A DNA stretch of 64,000 bases from Paenarthrobacter sp. JL.01a (GCF_025452095.1 NZ_CP104877.1:2976001-3040000), one strand, 5' to 3'; numbered from the stretch's first letter, positions 26,271-35,317 are shown. Numbers and translations: made by a program. Notes: generated from the sequence alone by a model not told the origin.

Positions 26271-27554
26271 ATGAGCACACATCCTTCTCGCGTCTTTGTG
26301 GCGCGCCTTCTGGGCTTGGACGTCTTCGACCCCTTGGGCGATCGTCTTGGCCGGTTGCGGGACGTCGTGGTGCTCTCCCGCGGGACCCGCGGTGCGCCAC
26401 ACGTCGTCGGCATCGTCGTCGAAGTCCCTGGCAAGAAACGCGTCTTCGTTCCCATGACCCGCATCACCTCCATCGACCAGACGCAGATCATCTGCACCGG
26501 GTTGGTCAACCTGCGCCGCTTCGAACAGCGCGGCGCGGAAACGCTGGTGGTGGCGGAGATGTTCGACCGTCGCGTCACGCTGGCCGATGGCAGCGGGGAC
26601 GCAACCATCGAAGACATCGCCATGGACCAGCACCGCTCCAAGGACTGGTTCGTGAGCAAGCTGTTCGTGCGCCGCGGACATTCCTTGTCCCCCTTGAGCA
26701 GGCTCCGGCGCAATGAGACCCTGATCATCGACTGGGCCGACGCCCAAACCGGAGGCCATAACGAGCCCCAGGCGGCTACCCAGTTCGTTGCCACCCACGA
26801 AGACCTCAAACCTGCCGACTTCGCCGAAGCCCTGCAGGAAATGAGCGACAAGCGGCGCTTCGAGGTAGCCAGCGAGCTTCAGGACGAACGGCTCGCCGAC
26901 GTCCTCCAGGAACTTCCGGAGGATGACCAGGTCACCATTCTTTCCGCGCTGGATGTCGAACGCGCCGCCGACGTCCTTGAGGAGATGGACCCGGACGACG
27001 CCGCCGACCTCCTGGCCGAGCTGCCATCCGCGCAGGCAGAGGAACTCCTGCAGTTGATGGAACCCCAGGAGGCCGAAGACGTACGCCGCCTCCTGGAATA
27101 TGACGAAGACACCGCAGGTGGCCTGATGACGCCGGTCCCGGTGATCCTGCCACCGGAGGCCACCGTCGCCGAAGCACTGGCCCACGTCCGCCGCGAGGAA
27201 CTCTCGCCGGCCCTGGCGTCATCCATTTTCATTGCCCGCCCGCCCCTGGAAACGCCCACGGGCCGCTTCCTGGGGGTCGTGCACATACAGCAGCTGCTGC
27301 GGTTCCCTCCACCGGAACCCTTGGGCAACCTCGTGGATAAAAACCTGGAACCGGTCTCGGACCAGGCCCACATCAGCGAGGTGGCCCGGACCCTGGCTAC
27401 GTACAACCTGAACTCGCTTCCAGTAGTGGACGACGACGGCCGCCTCGTGGGGGCGGTGACTGTTGATGACGTGCTGGATCACCTGTTGCCGGATGACTGG
27501 CGCGCCCACGAGGACGACGCCCCTATAAGGAAACTTGGAGGCCGCATTGGCTGA
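26271..27554 (+). CDS. MgtE-sensor-like protein (PRC-barrel, MgtE N-domain, CBS pair; no channel)
   Basis: A 427-residue cytosolic protein. Residues ~5-75 form a PRC-barrel-like region (RVFVARLLGLDVFDPLGDRLG). Residues ~185-275 are the helical MgtE N-domain of acidic repeats (LADVLQELPEDDQ, AADVLEEMDPDDAADLLAEL). A CBS pair follows, with GGLMTPVPVILPPEATVAEAL and LNSLPVVDDDGRLVGAVTVDDV. The membrane channel of the MgtE Mg2+ transporter is absent, so transport is unlikely. It overlaps the start of the DUF1003 gene by 8 nt, and a similar pairing near mrp and sigE is known from mycobacteria. A role as a Mg2+ or nucleotide sensor is inference. Confidence 0.85.
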   Translation: MSTHPSRVFVARLLGLDVFDPLGDRLGRLRDVVVLSRGTRGAPHVVGIVVEVPGKKRVFVPMTRITSIDQTQIICTGLVNLRRFEQRGAETLVVAEMFDRRVTLADGSGDATIEDIAMDQHRSKDWFVSKLFVRRGHSLSPLSRLRRNETLIIDWADAQTGGHNEPQAATQFVATHEDLKPADFAEALQEMSDKRRFEVASELQDERLADVLQELPEDDQVTILSALDVERAADVLEEMDPDDAADLLAELPSAQAEELLQLMEPQEAEDVRRLLEYDEDTAGGLMTPVPVILPPEATVAEALAHVRREELSPALASSIFIARPPLETPTGRFLGVVHIQQLLRFPPPEPLGNLVDKNLEPVSDQAHISEVARTLATYNLNSLPVVDDDGRLVGAVTVDDVLDHLLPDDWRAHEDDAPIRKLGGRIG

Positions 27555-28266
27555 GAACAACGCCACCCGACCCCCCAGGAACACAGCACGCCAGGGCAGC
27601 AGCCTCGATACGCCACTGAGTGGCCGTCAACGGATCCTCCCCAAGTTCTCACCGAACCCGGACGCTTTCGGCAACGCAACAGAGGGCTTTGCCCGCTTCA
27701 TGGGAACGCCGCAGTTCCTTGTCTACATGACGATTTTCTGTGTGTTCTGGCTCGCTTGGAACACGTTTGCGCCCACGGAGTGGCAGTTCGACCGCATGGA
27801 ACTGGGCTTCACACTCCTGACGTTGATGCTGTCCCTTCAGGCCTCGTACGCGGCTCCCCTGCTCCTGCTCGCCCAGAACCGCCAGGACGACCGTGACCGC
27901 GTCTCGCTCCAGCAGGACCGCCAGCGCGCAGAACGGAACCTCTCCGACACCGAGTACCTGACCCGGGAGCTGGCTTCGCTTCGCATTGCCCTGCGTGAAG
28001 TCGCCACCCGTGACTACGTCCGTGCCGAACTGCGCAGCCTCCTGGAAGACATCATCGATGCCCAGGAAGAGCTCCGTGAGAGTGAAAGCTCTTCGGAGGG
28101 CGCGGAATCGCCCGGCGAGAAGGTCAAAGAGAAACTGAAGGAGAAGCGGGACAAATCCCGGGGACCGCGCACGCAGCAAATTCCCAAGGTGCGTCCGCCC
28201 CGTTCCTCGGGTCCGCAACACTCCACCGCCAAGCCTTCCCCTGACACCCCTGAAAGCCGGTCCTGA
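27547..28266 (+). CDS. DUF1003 family membrane protein
   Basis: A 239-residue protein with the DUF1003 core: RFMGTPQFLVYMTIFCVFWLAW (first membrane helix), FTLLTLMLSLQASYAAPLLLLAQ (second), then DRDRVSLQQDRQRAE and a long charged coiled coil. The C-terminus is a Lys/Glu and Pro-rich disordered tail. The TTG at 27547 has GGAGG 5 nt upstream; a second TTG at 27535 is in frame. Its start lies inside the end of the MgtE-sensor-like gene, and that coupling suggests the two work together at the membrane. Confidence 0.88.
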   Translation: MAENNATRPPRNTARQGSSLDTPLSGRQRILPKFSPNPDAFGNATEGFARFMGTPQFLVYMTIFCVFWLAWNTFAPTEWQFDRMELGFTLLTLMLSLQASYAAPLLLLAQNRQDDRDRVSLQQDRQRAERNLSDTEYLTRELASLRIALREVATRDYVRAELRSLLEDIIDAQEELRESESSSEGAESPGEKVKEKLKEKRDKSRGPRTQQIPKVRPPRSSGPQHSTAKPSPDTPESRS

Positions 28267-28271
28267 ACCTT

Positions 28272-29405
28272 ATGAGCACCGCTACCGCCGAGGCACTGCA
28301 AGCTGCCCTGGCAACGGTAATTGATCCCGAACTCCGCCGCCCCATCACGGAACTGGGCATGGTGGAATCGGTGTCCGCCGATGACAACGGCACGGTGCAC
28401 GTCGCCGTCCTGCTGACCATCGCCGGTTGTCCGCTGCGGGAGACCATCACCCAGGACGCCACCACAGCTTTGATGCGGGTCGACGGCGTCGCCGGCGTGG
28501 ACGTGGAGCTGAAGGTGATGACGCCTGCCCAACGGGAGGCGCTGAAGGAACAACTCAGGGGTCCGGGCGGACAACGTGGTATTCCTTTCACCAAGCCCGG
28601 TTCACTGACCAAGGTCTACGCGGTCGCCAGCGGAAAGGGCGGTGTAGGCAAGTCCTCGGTTACGGTCAACCTCGCCACTGCCTTGGCTGCCCAGGGACTC
28701 AGGGTGGGCATCGTTGACGCCGATGTGCACGGTTTTTCCGTGCCGGCACTGATGGGCATCACCCAGAAGCCGACCCAGGTGGATGACATGATCCTGCCCC
28801 CTGTGGCCTACGGGGTGAAAGTCATTTCCATCGGCATGTTCGTTGCTGGGAACCAGCCGGTTGCCTGGCGTGGCCCCATGCTGCACCGGGCCTTGGAACA
28901 GTTCCTCACCGATGTCTATTTTGGCGATCTCGATGCCCTCTTCCTCGACCTGCCTCCAGGCACGGGCGACATCGCGATCTCCGTGGCCCAACTGCTGCCC
29001 AATGCCGAGATCCTGGTGGTCACCACGCCGCAGGCGGCAGCCGCCGATGTCGCCGAACGTGCGGGAACGATTGCCACGCAAACCGGCCAGAAGGTGGCTG
29101 GCGTGATAGAGAACATGTCGTTTCTGGAGATGCCCGACGGCGATCGCATGGAACTGTTTGGAAGCGGCGGCGGTGCCATCCTGGCTGAGCGGTTGAGCGC
29201 CGCCGTTGGCAGCGACGTTCCGCTGTTGGGGCAGATCCCCCTGGACATCCGGCTACGCGAGGGAGGCGATGCGGGAACGCCTGTGGTACTGGCAGCTCCC
29301 GACTCCGCTGCGGCCAAGGCCATGGCACAGATAGCCGCAATCTTGGCCTCGCGGCCTCGGGGGCTATCGGGGTTGTCGCTGGGCATCGAGCCCCGCCAGG
29401 GCTAA
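28272..29405 (+). CDS. mrp: Mrp/NBP35-family iron-sulfur carrier ATPase
   Basis: Loads or transfers Fe-S clusters to target proteins. The 377-residue protein has an N-terminal MIP18/DUF59 domain (residues ~5-90: LATVIDPELRRPITELGMV). The P-loop ATPase follows with the deviant Walker A VASGKGGVGKSSVTVNLA (~115-130), VDADVHGFSVP and LDLPPGTGDIAISVAQLLP. The family CxxC cluster motif is not obvious near the expected C-terminal position (ENMSFLEMPDG). It is 5 nt after the DUF1003 gene, in one operon with it. Confidence 0.92.
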   Translation: MSTATAEALQAALATVIDPELRRPITELGMVESVSADDNGTVHVAVLLTIAGCPLRETITQDATTALMRVDGVAGVDVELKVMTPAQREALKEQLRGPGGQRGIPFTKPGSLTKVYAVASGKGGVGKSSVTVNLATALAAQGLRVGIVDADVHGFSVPALMGITQKPTQVDDMILPPVAYGVKVISIGMFVAGNQPVAWRGPMLHRALEQFLTDVYFGDLDALFLDLPPGTGDIAISVAQLLPNAEILVVTTPQAAAADVAERAGTIATQTGQKVAGVIENMSFLEMPDGDRMELFGSGGGAILAERLSAAVGSDVPLLGQIPLDIRLREGGDAGTPVVLAAPDSAAAKAMAQIAAILASRPRGLSGLSLGIEPRQG

Positions 29406-29435
29406 GGGACGCCCTTCCAGCGGGGAGTGCCGGGA

Positions 29436-29834
29436 CTAGGTAGCTTCTGTGTCGAACGGAGCAGGTTCGCCCTCGGCAAGCCGCTCTATGATCCTCGCGG
29501 GGGCCTTGGGCTTGGCGTCGGCAGCGGCAACAGCGGCGGTGGCCGCCACCGCCGGAGCACCTGCGCTGACCGGCTTGGTGTCATCGTCCAGCAGGGCGTC
29601 TTTGATGATGCGACGGGGATCGTACTGACGGGGGTCGTATTTCTTCCAGTCGACTTCATCGATGTCGATGCCGACTTCTTCCTTGATCTGCTCGCGGGCG
29701 CCGGAAGCCATCCGGCGCACTTCCTTGACCAGGTTGGCGAGCTTTTGAGTGTATTCGGGCAAACGGCTGGGACCGATGACGAGTACGCCGATAATCAGAA
29801 GGAGGATGAACTCCGGGCCGTTGATTCCAAGCAC
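29436..29834 (-). CDS. tatB: Sec-independent translocase protein TatB
   Basis: Membrane component of the twin-arginine export complex. The 132-residue protein has the N-terminal helix FILLLIIGVLVIGPSRLPEY, with the family Gly-Pro hinge, followed by an amphipathic helix (LANLVKEVRRMASGAREQIKEE) and a variable Ala-rich tail. The GTG at 29834 (VLGINGPEF) is chosen over the open frame to 29948. It lies 31 nt downstream of the anti-sigma gene in the sigE operon. Confidence 0.93.
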   Translation of the reverse strand: MLGINGPEFILLLIIGVLVIGPSRLPEYTQKLANLVKEVRRMASGAREQIKEEVGIDIDEVDWKKYDPRQYDPRRIIKDALLDDDTKPVSAGAPAVAATAAVAAADAKPKAPARIIERLAEGEPAPFDTEAT

Positions 29835-29865
29835 GCTACGAAGATTACCTTGTCTGTGGTGCCGC

Positions 29866-30780
29866 TCATAAACCGGCGGGGCGAAGGAGGGTCTGAAGGC
29901 CGCGGAGCAGCCTGGGGTACCAGGCCTCGGATCCCCCGGCGCCCGCACCGTCCGCCAAGGACTCCCCTGCGCGGACTATTTCCGGAACGGCGTCGTCCGC
30001 GGACTCGGCGGGGAGATCGGACGCGTAAGTGATCACGGCGGCCGGCGTGGAGTAGACGGCCTTCCATGGGCTTCCCTGGGTGACGGAGAGCTGCGCCGGA
30101 GTCGACGCCGCCGGTGAGTTCCGCCCGCCGGCACGGTGCTCCTCCACGAGGGTTGCGAAGTGGCCGTTCCTTTCCAGCTGGAGCTCCACGGCCGGGTGGT
30201 CATCGACCATCCTCGCTTGGGCAGAGACCACCTTGAATCCTGCTCCGGCCAGCTCAGGGCAGGCCCATCCTTCTTCCCTGAGTGCAACCAGCTGGGCGGC
30301 ACTCAAGGTGATGGTGCTTCCGGCCTGGAAAGCCGGTGCAACCGCGGACTCCGATGGGCCGCCCGTCCAGGCACCGGCGAGGAGTCCGGCGTCGTTGGTC
30401 TGCACAAAAGCCTGCGGCTCCTCCTCCCCGGCCACGATGTAAGCCGAACCGGCAAGGGCGCCGGCCGACACCGCCAAGGTGCCGGCGGCGACGGCAGTGA
30501 TCCGCAGCCCGCGCCGGATTCCCTTCCGGGACGGCGGGGCTTCGAATGGCTGGGGGGAATGGTTGGCAAGGCGTTCGGTGTGCTGGAGCAACCTTGCGGT
30601 GAGGTCCTCGCTGGCTTCAGGCACGGCTGCGCCGCGCAGGCGTTCAATGTACTGCCGCTCCTGGCGAAGCAAAGCACGGCACTTGTCGCAGATCTGCACA
30701 TGCTCCGGGTTCCGGGAGTGGCGCAGCGAAGCCAACTTACGCCGGGACAAAGTTCCCGGGCGATCAGGACGTCGGGGCAT
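29866..30780 (-). CDS. rseA: Anti-sigma factor of the zinc-associated (RseA-like) type
   Basis: A predicted inhibitor of the ECF sigma factor encoded 7 nt upstream. The N-terminal cytosolic part (residues 1-~95) contains the zinc-associated motif HVQICDKC (HxxxCxxC) around residues 27-34. One membrane segment follows (RITAVAAGTLAVSAGALAGSA), then an extracytoplasmic domain of ~170 residues. The frame is open to 30891; the ATG at 30780 is used. Arrangement sigE-anti-sigma-tatB resembles the mycobacterial sigE locus. The gene symbol is by synteny and is less certain than the class. Confidence 0.85.
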   Translation of the reverse strand: MPRRPDRPGTLSRRKLASLRHSRNPEHVQICDKCRALLRQERQYIERLRGAAVPEASEDLTARLLQHTERLANHSPQPFEAPPSRKGIRRGLRITAVAAGTLAVSAGALAGSAYIVAGEEEPQAFVQTNDAGLLAGAWTGGPSESAVAPAFQAGSTITLSAAQLVALREEGWACPELAGAGFKVVSAQARMVDDHPAVELQLERNGHFATLVEEHRAGGRNSPAASTPAQLSVTQGSPWKAVYSTPAAVITYASDLPAESADDAVPEIVRAGESLADGAGAGGSEAWYPRLLRGLQTLLRPAGL

Positions 30781-30787
30781 TGACGAC

Positions 30788-31411
30788 CTAAAGGATGCTG
30801 GCGATGCGAGGCATCTTAAGGCGCGGCTTGCGGGCCTCGGCCGGACGCGGGTCGCGGTGGGCCAGCTTCTCGCGCAACATGGTGCGGCCACGGTGGATCC
30901 GGGACCTGACGGTCCCGAGCTTCACGCCCAGCGCCTCTGCGACTTCGTCATAGGACAGTCCCTCAAGGTCGCACAGCACGACGGCGGCGCGGAAGTCGGG
31001 CGGCAGCTCCTCCAAGGCGCGTTGGACGTCAAGGTCGAGGTTGTTGTGCTCAAAGCTCTGCTCAGGACCGGGTTCGCGGCCGGGCAGGCGGGATTCGGCA
31101 TCCTCAGCCAGCGCGTCGAAACGGATCCGGCTCTTTCGGCGGGCCTGGTCCAGGAACAAGTTGGTGGTGATGCGGTGCAGCCAGCCGTCCAGTGTTCCCG
31201 GTTTGAAGTTCTCCAGCGAACGGAAGACCCGGACGAAGACCTCCTGGGTGAGGTCCTCGGCGTCGAACTTGTTGCCGGTCAGGCGGTAGGCGAGGCGGTA
31301 TACCTTGGCGGAGTGGTTGGACACCACTTCCTCCCAGCTGGGCATGACCCAGTCGGTGGCGGCCTCAGGGCCTTCTGATGCAAGGACTGGCGCAGCATGG
31401 GATGCCGGCAT
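30788..31411 (-). CDS. sigE: ECF RNA polymerase sigma factor, SigE-like
   Basis: A stress-response sigma factor of 207 residues. Region 2 is [26 protein letters not shown] with [16 protein letters not shown]. Region 4 is [53 protein letters not shown] ribosome site precedes the ATG at 31411. The downstream gene encodes its likely anti-sigma factor and the divergent gene an O-methyltransferase, as around mycobacterial sigE. Target promoters are unknown. Confidence 0.92.
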   Translation of the reverse strand: MPASHAAPVLASEGPEAATDWVMPSWEEVVSNHSAKVYRLAYRLTGNKFDAEDLTQEVFVRVFRSLENFKPGTLDGWLHRITTNLFLDQARRKSRIRFDALAEDAESRLPGREPGPEQSFEHNNLDLDVQRALEELPPDFRAAVVLCDLEGLSYDEVAEALGVKLGTVRSRIHRGRTMLREKLAHRDPRPAEARKPRLKMPRIASIL

Positions 31412-31647
31412 CGTCCACTCCCCTCAAACTTTGGTTCACCGTTTATTCGGCGCCGCCCACCTCGTGGATGACCGGAGCAATATCATCCCAAGTTTGTCTG
31501 GGAATTACCTGACTGGACCTTGTTTTTCCCGCACGGCTGAAAAGCCGGCCTGACACAGGACAGGAGCCGCCTCCGAACAGCCGGTTTACCGGGGCGGACA
31601 CAGTAGTCTGATACAAACACCCCTACCCGCGGAAAGCGAATCCCTTC

Positions 31648-32280
31648 ATGAGTGCCGACAAGTCAAGCAGCTGGTCCTACGCAGAAGATCTGCCGGCTGA
31701 GGATGACGTGATGTTGCGCGCCCGCGAGCGTTCGTTCGAGTTGGGTGTGACGCCCATCAGCCCCGGCGTTGGCGCGGTCCTGACGGTGCTCGCTGCAGCG
31801 TCCAAGGCACAGACTGTGGTGGAGGTTGGCTCCGGAGCCGGGGTTTCAGGTGTCTGCCTGCTTCGCGGGCTGGGGCCTCAGGCTGTGCTGACCACCATCG
31901 ATGTCGACGTTGAGCACCTCAAGGCAGCGCGCGAGGCGTTCCTCGAATCGGGCAGCCCCGCCAACCGCACGCGAACCATTTCCGGCCGCGCGGCAGACGT
32001 CCTGCCGAGGCTCACGGATGCGGCCTATGACCTGGTGTTCATCGACGCCGACAAGCCGAACTTTCCAAAATACGTGGAGCAGGCCATCCGCCTGCTCAAG
32101 TCCGGGGGCACGCTGGTCATCAACGATGCTTTGGACAAGGACCGGGTTTCCAACCCGGCAGCGCGCGACTCCACCACTGTGGTGCTGCGCCAGATCGGCA
32201 AGGCCATCCGCGACGACGAACGACTTGCCTCGGCCATGCTGCCCACCGGCGATGGGCTTCTGGTGGCCGTCAAGAAGTAG
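31648..32280 (+). CDS. O-methyltransferase (class I, SAM-dependent)
   Basis: A 210-residue caffeoyl-CoA/catechol-type O-methyltransferase. It has the SAM motif VVEVGSGAGVSGVCLLRGLG, the acidic ribose-binding TIDVDVEHLKAAREAF, DLVFIDADKPNFPKYV with metal-ligand aspartates and GTLVINDALDKDRVSNP. The substrate is unknown. It is divergent from sigE with a 236-nt gap, a linkage conserved in other actinobacteria. Confidence 0.9.
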   Translation: MSADKSSSWSYAEDLPAEDDVMLRARERSFELGVTPISPGVGAVLTVLAAASKAQTVVEVGSGAGVSGVCLLRGLGPQAVLTTIDVDVEHLKAAREAFLESGSPANRTRTISGRAADVLPRLTDAAYDLVFIDADKPNFPKYVEQAIRLLKSGGTLVINDALDKDRVSNPAARDSTTVVLRQIGKAIRDDERLASAMLPTGDGLLVAVKK

Positions 32281-32312
32281 GCGCCCGCAGTCGTCGTCGA
32301 GGGTTAAACAAA

Positions 32313-32345
32313 AAGCAGGGCTCCGGCTGATGCCGGGCCCTGCTT
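32313..32345. terminator. Hairpin between O-methyltransferase and DUF3117 genes
   Basis: Convergent genes share a stem AAGCAGGGC / GCCCTGCTT extended by CCGGC/GCCGG, between the two stop codons. A T-poor tail makes it a moderate candidate. Confidence 0.7.
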
Positions 32346-32352
32346 CCTAACT

Positions 32353-32520
32353 CTATTCGGTCACACCTACGAGGCATTCCTTGAGGTTCTCCGCTTCGGC
32401 GGCATTGAGCTCGACCACAAGCCGGCCTCCACCTTCGAGCGGCACACGCATGATGAGGCTGCGTCCCTCTTTGGTAACTTCCATAGGGCCGTCGCCAGTA
32501 CGTGGTTTCATAGCCGCCAT
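32353..32520 (-). CDS. DUF3117 family small protein
   Basis: A 55-residue protein (MAAMKPRTGDGPMEVTKEG, then GGGRLVVELNAAEAENLKECL) matching the highly conserved actinobacterial DUF3117 family of unknown function. The ATG at 32520 gives the standard N-terminus, with GAGGGGA 9 nt upstream; a longer frame to 32547 adds nine unlikely residues. Confidence 0.9.
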   Translation of the reverse strand: MAAMKPRTGDGPMEVTKEGRSLIMRVPLEGGGRLVVELNAAEAENLKECLVGVTE

Positions 32521-32747
32521 TAGGAAAATCCCCTCCATTTGTCCCAAGTCACGCCAACCCGGCCGGGCTGGTTCCGCGTCGCAATTGCAGCCGGCGGCAC
32601 TGCTTGGAGGCCGCCATGGCCGGGCACTGTTAGGTGCTTTGTCCCTGCTCTTGGGTCCATTATCCCGTACTTACCCGCCCGTAGCGAAATCAGCGGCCTG
32701 TTTGTCCGGGCTTTGTAGAAATTGGCGGTGACGGACAAAGGTCCACG

Positions 32748-34004
32748 TCAGGGCGGATAGTCGCCACCTCCGGGCAGCTGGGCCCACGCCCACAGCCAGA
32801 CGACCCAGACAATCTGGAGGAGGACGAACATCACCACGACAGTTCCCCTGTAGGCCTTGGACTTTGACAGGGCCGCAGCCCCGAGCGCCAACGGGAAGAG
32901 CGGCAGGAGCATCCGGAAGGTACTGGTCTGCGGGTGCAGGAAAACCAGGAGGTAGCCCATGTAGCAGGCGCACCACAGCCGCAGTTCCGGACCGAGCCTC
33001 TTGACCGGAGCGGACACCATGACCAGCACGAAGAGGGCGGTGAAAACGAAGGGAGCCAGGACGCCGAGCACCGGGCCGAACAACATCCGGCCCGTATCGA
33101 ACCACGGCTTGAAGGGCACCAGGTCATGTCCACGCCAGGCGGTTTCGGTCCGTGTGTAAGCAGCAGGATCGCCGGTAACGGCCCAGGCTATGGCAGGCCA
33201 GGCGAGGGCACCGATTCCCGTTGCCACCACCAGCGCGCCCAGGGATACGAGGCTCCGGGTGGACGGGGTACTTGCAGTGGAGGGACGCCCGAACCTTTCC
33301 CAGAGGCGCCAGAGCAGCAGCAAACCGACCATGGCAGCGAAAGGTACGCCCGTGGGCCTGGACAGGCACATCACCAGGACTACCGGAATGGCTGTCAGGT
33401 AGCGGCGCCTGACCACCAGGAGAAGCGATGCGGCAAGCAGCAGCAGGTTCAGCGACTCGGCATAAGGGACTTGGAGGATGGGCGACACCGGGAACGTGGA
33501 AACGAAAACGACGCCCCACATGGCCGTCCGCTTGCCTGCGAATTCCCGGAAGAGTTTGTAGATCACCAGGGCTGCACCCAACCCGGCCACCATTGCGATG
33601 GCCGTGAGGGCCTGCAAGGTGCCCAACCCTGTCATGGCCGCTACGCCGCGCCCCAGGAGCGGGAAGAGAGCGTAGAAGGCCCAGGCGTTCTCCTTGACCA
33701 CGCCGTTGGCGTCCACAGGCAGGACCGAGGGATAGCCGCTATCGGCAGCTTGTTGGTACCAGCGGCCATCCCAGATGGTGATGAAGTTCCAGTAATCAGG
33801 GGCGGGCGGGAACCAGGGGCTGGTGCTTTGTTGAAGTGCTGCCGCCATGAAGATGCAGGCGCTGACCAACCGGGCGGCGATAAAGATCAGCGAAACCTGC
33901 AGCCACCAAGGCCACGTGGCCATCCTTGATCCGGCAGCCGACACAGCCCGTGAAAGCCGCGCCGCAGGTCCTTCGCCCTGCCGGGCCGGAGCCTGCACGG
34001 TCAC
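32748..34004 (-). CDS. PIG-V-like polytopic mannosyl/glycosyltransferase
   Basis: A 418-residue membrane protein with about ten hydrophobic segments. The first loop carries NFITIWDGRWYQQAADSGYP with the acidic WDGxWY motif of PIG-V/GT-C mannosyltransferases. A later segment, CLSRPTGVPFAAMVGLLLL, is also typical. The donor would be a polyprenyl-phosphate sugar and the acceptor an envelope glycan or protein (inference). The ATG overlaps the stop of the DivIVA-like gene by 4 nt (ATGA), so the two are translationally coupled. Confidence 0.82.
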   Translation of the reverse strand: MTVQAPARQGEGPAARLSRAVSAAGSRMATWPWWLQVSLIFIAARLVSACIFMAAALQQSTSPWFPPAPDYWNFITIWDGRWYQQAADSGYPSVLPVDANGVVKENAWAFYALFPLLGRGVAAMTGLGTLQALTAIAMVAGLGAALVIYKLFREFAGKRTAMWGVVFVSTFPVSPILQVPYAESLNLLLLAASLLLVVRRRYLTAIPVVLVMCLSRPTGVPFAAMVGLLLLWRLWERFGRPSTASTPSTRSLVSLGALVVATGIGALAWPAIAWAVTGDPAAYTRTETAWRGHDLVPFKPWFDTGRMLFGPVLGVLAPFVFTALFVLVMVSAPVKRLGPELRLWCACYMGYLLVFLHPQTSTFRMLLPLFPLALGAAALSKSKAYRGTVVVMFVLLQIVWVVWLWAWAQLPGGGDYPP

Positions 34005-34342
34005 TGTGGAGTCCGGCCGGTTTCGTCGTCTCCGGACCTTTGCTCCGCCAACGCCCCAAGTCTCGCGATTTCGAGGTCCTTGGCCCGCAGCTGGTCCCTG
34101 AGGTCATCGAGGACCTGGTCCACCTGGTCCATCCGGTAGCCGCGCAGCCCGAGCGCAAAACGTACGGAATCGACGTCGGACGGCAGCGCCTCCGCAGGCA
34201 GCAGCACCGGGGGCAGGTTGGGAGGGGGGTCGTCAAGACCCGCGCCCATCGTGCGCCCCCGGACCAGTCCGGCGCCGAAGAACAGTGCCGCACCAACCAG
34301 GACGATTGCGAGGAATACCAGAAAGAAGCTCACAGTGTCCAT
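34001..34342 (-). CDS. DivIVA-domain membrane-anchored protein
   Basis: A 113-residue protein. One N-terminal membrane segment (FFLVFLAIVLVGAALFFGAGL) is followed by a linker and a DivIVA-type motif, VRFALGLRGYRMDQVDQVLDDL, then a short coiled coil (LRDQLRAKDLEIARL). This layout is common in actinobacterial growth-pole or septum-associated small proteins. It is coupled to the downstream glycosyltransferase and lies 18 nt after the LOG gene. Confidence 0.85.
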   Translation of the reverse strand: MDTVSFFLVFLAIVLVGAALFFGAGLVRGRTMGAGLDDPPPNLPPVLLPAEALPSDVDSVRFALGLRGYRMDQVDQVLDDLRDQLRAKDLEIARLGALAEQRSGDDETGRTPQ

Positions 34343-34360
34343 CGTGCCAGAAACACGCTG

Positions 34361-35197
34361 CTACTCGGGGCGCTGCTCACCTGTTGGTGTGGGAAGAGGC
34401 GCACCGTGGAGCACGCGGTGGACGGCATCTGCGGGGTCGTCCACCAGTTGGATCAGGTCGAGGTCCTTTTCTGACACCATGCCTTCGGCAACCAGTGTTT
34501 CCCGGATCCACTCGATCATGGGGCCCCAGAACCGAACGCCGAGGAGAACGATGGGGAACGAGGTCACCTTGCGGGTCTGGACAAGCACCATGGCTTCAAA
34601 GAGTTCGTCAAGGGTTCCGAGCCCGCCGGGAAGCACGACGAATCCTTGCGCATACTTGACGAACATGGTCTTGCGCGCGAAGAAGTACCTGAAGTTGATG
34701 CCAAGGTCCACCCATTGGTTGAGCCCCTGCTCGAAGGGCAGCTCGATGCCCAGCCCCACGGAGACTCCGTTTCCTTCGACAGCGCCCTTGTTCGCTGCCT
34801 CCATGGAACCCGGTCCACCGCCGGTAATGACCGCCACCCCGGACTCTGCCAGTTTGCGGCCCACTTCAACGGCCATTTCGTAGTACTCGCTGCCAGGCTT
34901 GGTGCGGGCCGAACCGAAGACACTGACGGCGGGGCCGAGGTCGGCCAGGGCCCCGAAGCCCTCCACGAACTCGCTTTGGATCCTGAGCACGCGCCAGGGA
35001 TCTGTGTGGATGAACTGTCCGGCACCGCTGGTATCCAGCAGATGCTGGTCCGACATTCCCGTATCCGCCTGTTTGCGTCGAAGCTCCAAGGAGCCCTTGT
35101 GCTTGGCGGGTGCGATCTCCGAAGGCAGGGGAACATGGGTGGTCCTGCCGTTGCCGTTGGCATCCGGGTTGGGAATTGAGTGCTGGCTGATGCTCAT
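34361..35197 (-). CDS. LOG-family protein (cytokinin riboside 5'-monophosphate phosphoribohydrolase-like)
   Basis: A 278-residue protein of the TIGR00730 / lysine-decarboxylase-like group. It has VSVFGSARTKPGSEYYEMA, VITGGGPGSMEAANKGA and FVVLPGGLGTLDELFEAMVL (PGGxGTxxE). The family cleaves nucleoside monophosphates to base and ribose phosphate. An N-terminal extension of ~70 residues precedes the core. TAGCCT ends 6 nt before the ATG, so the mRNA is probably leaderless. Confidence 0.9.
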   Translation of the reverse strand: MSISQHSIPNPDANGNGRTTHVPLPSEIAPAKHKGSLELRRKQADTGMSDQHLLDTSGAGQFIHTDPWRVLRIQSEFVEGFGALADLGPAVSVFGSARTKPGSEYYEMAVEVGRKLAESGVAVITGGGPGSMEAANKGAVEGNGVSVGLGIELPFEQGLNQWVDLGINFRYFFARKTMFVKYAQGFVVLPGGLGTLDELFEAMVLVQTRKVTSFPIVLLGVRFWGPMIEWIRETLVAEGMVSEKDLDLIQLVDDPADAVHRVLHGAPLPTPTGEQRPE

Positions 35198-35203
35198 TGC
35201 CCA

Positions 35204-35209
35204 AGGCTA
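35204..35209 (-). promoter_or_regulatory. Leaderless-type -10 box of the LOG gene
   Basis: TAGCCT on the minus strand with a 6-nt spacer to the ATG at 35197 and no ribosome site. Confidence 0.5.
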
Positions 35210-35317
35210 GCGCCTCCTGGCGCCGGCTCCATCGCAGCGACCCGCTTCTTGCATTGCAGTCTGGTATATGCCTGGGGAGCAGGTTTCTGTTCAGTCACGA
35301 TCTTCACGAAGTTGCCG

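Noticed and set aside
26195..26851. Upstream extension of the stress-protein frame across the MgtE-sensor gene
   Set aside because: The extension is antisense to a real gene; the family-like protein starts at the ATG 26194.
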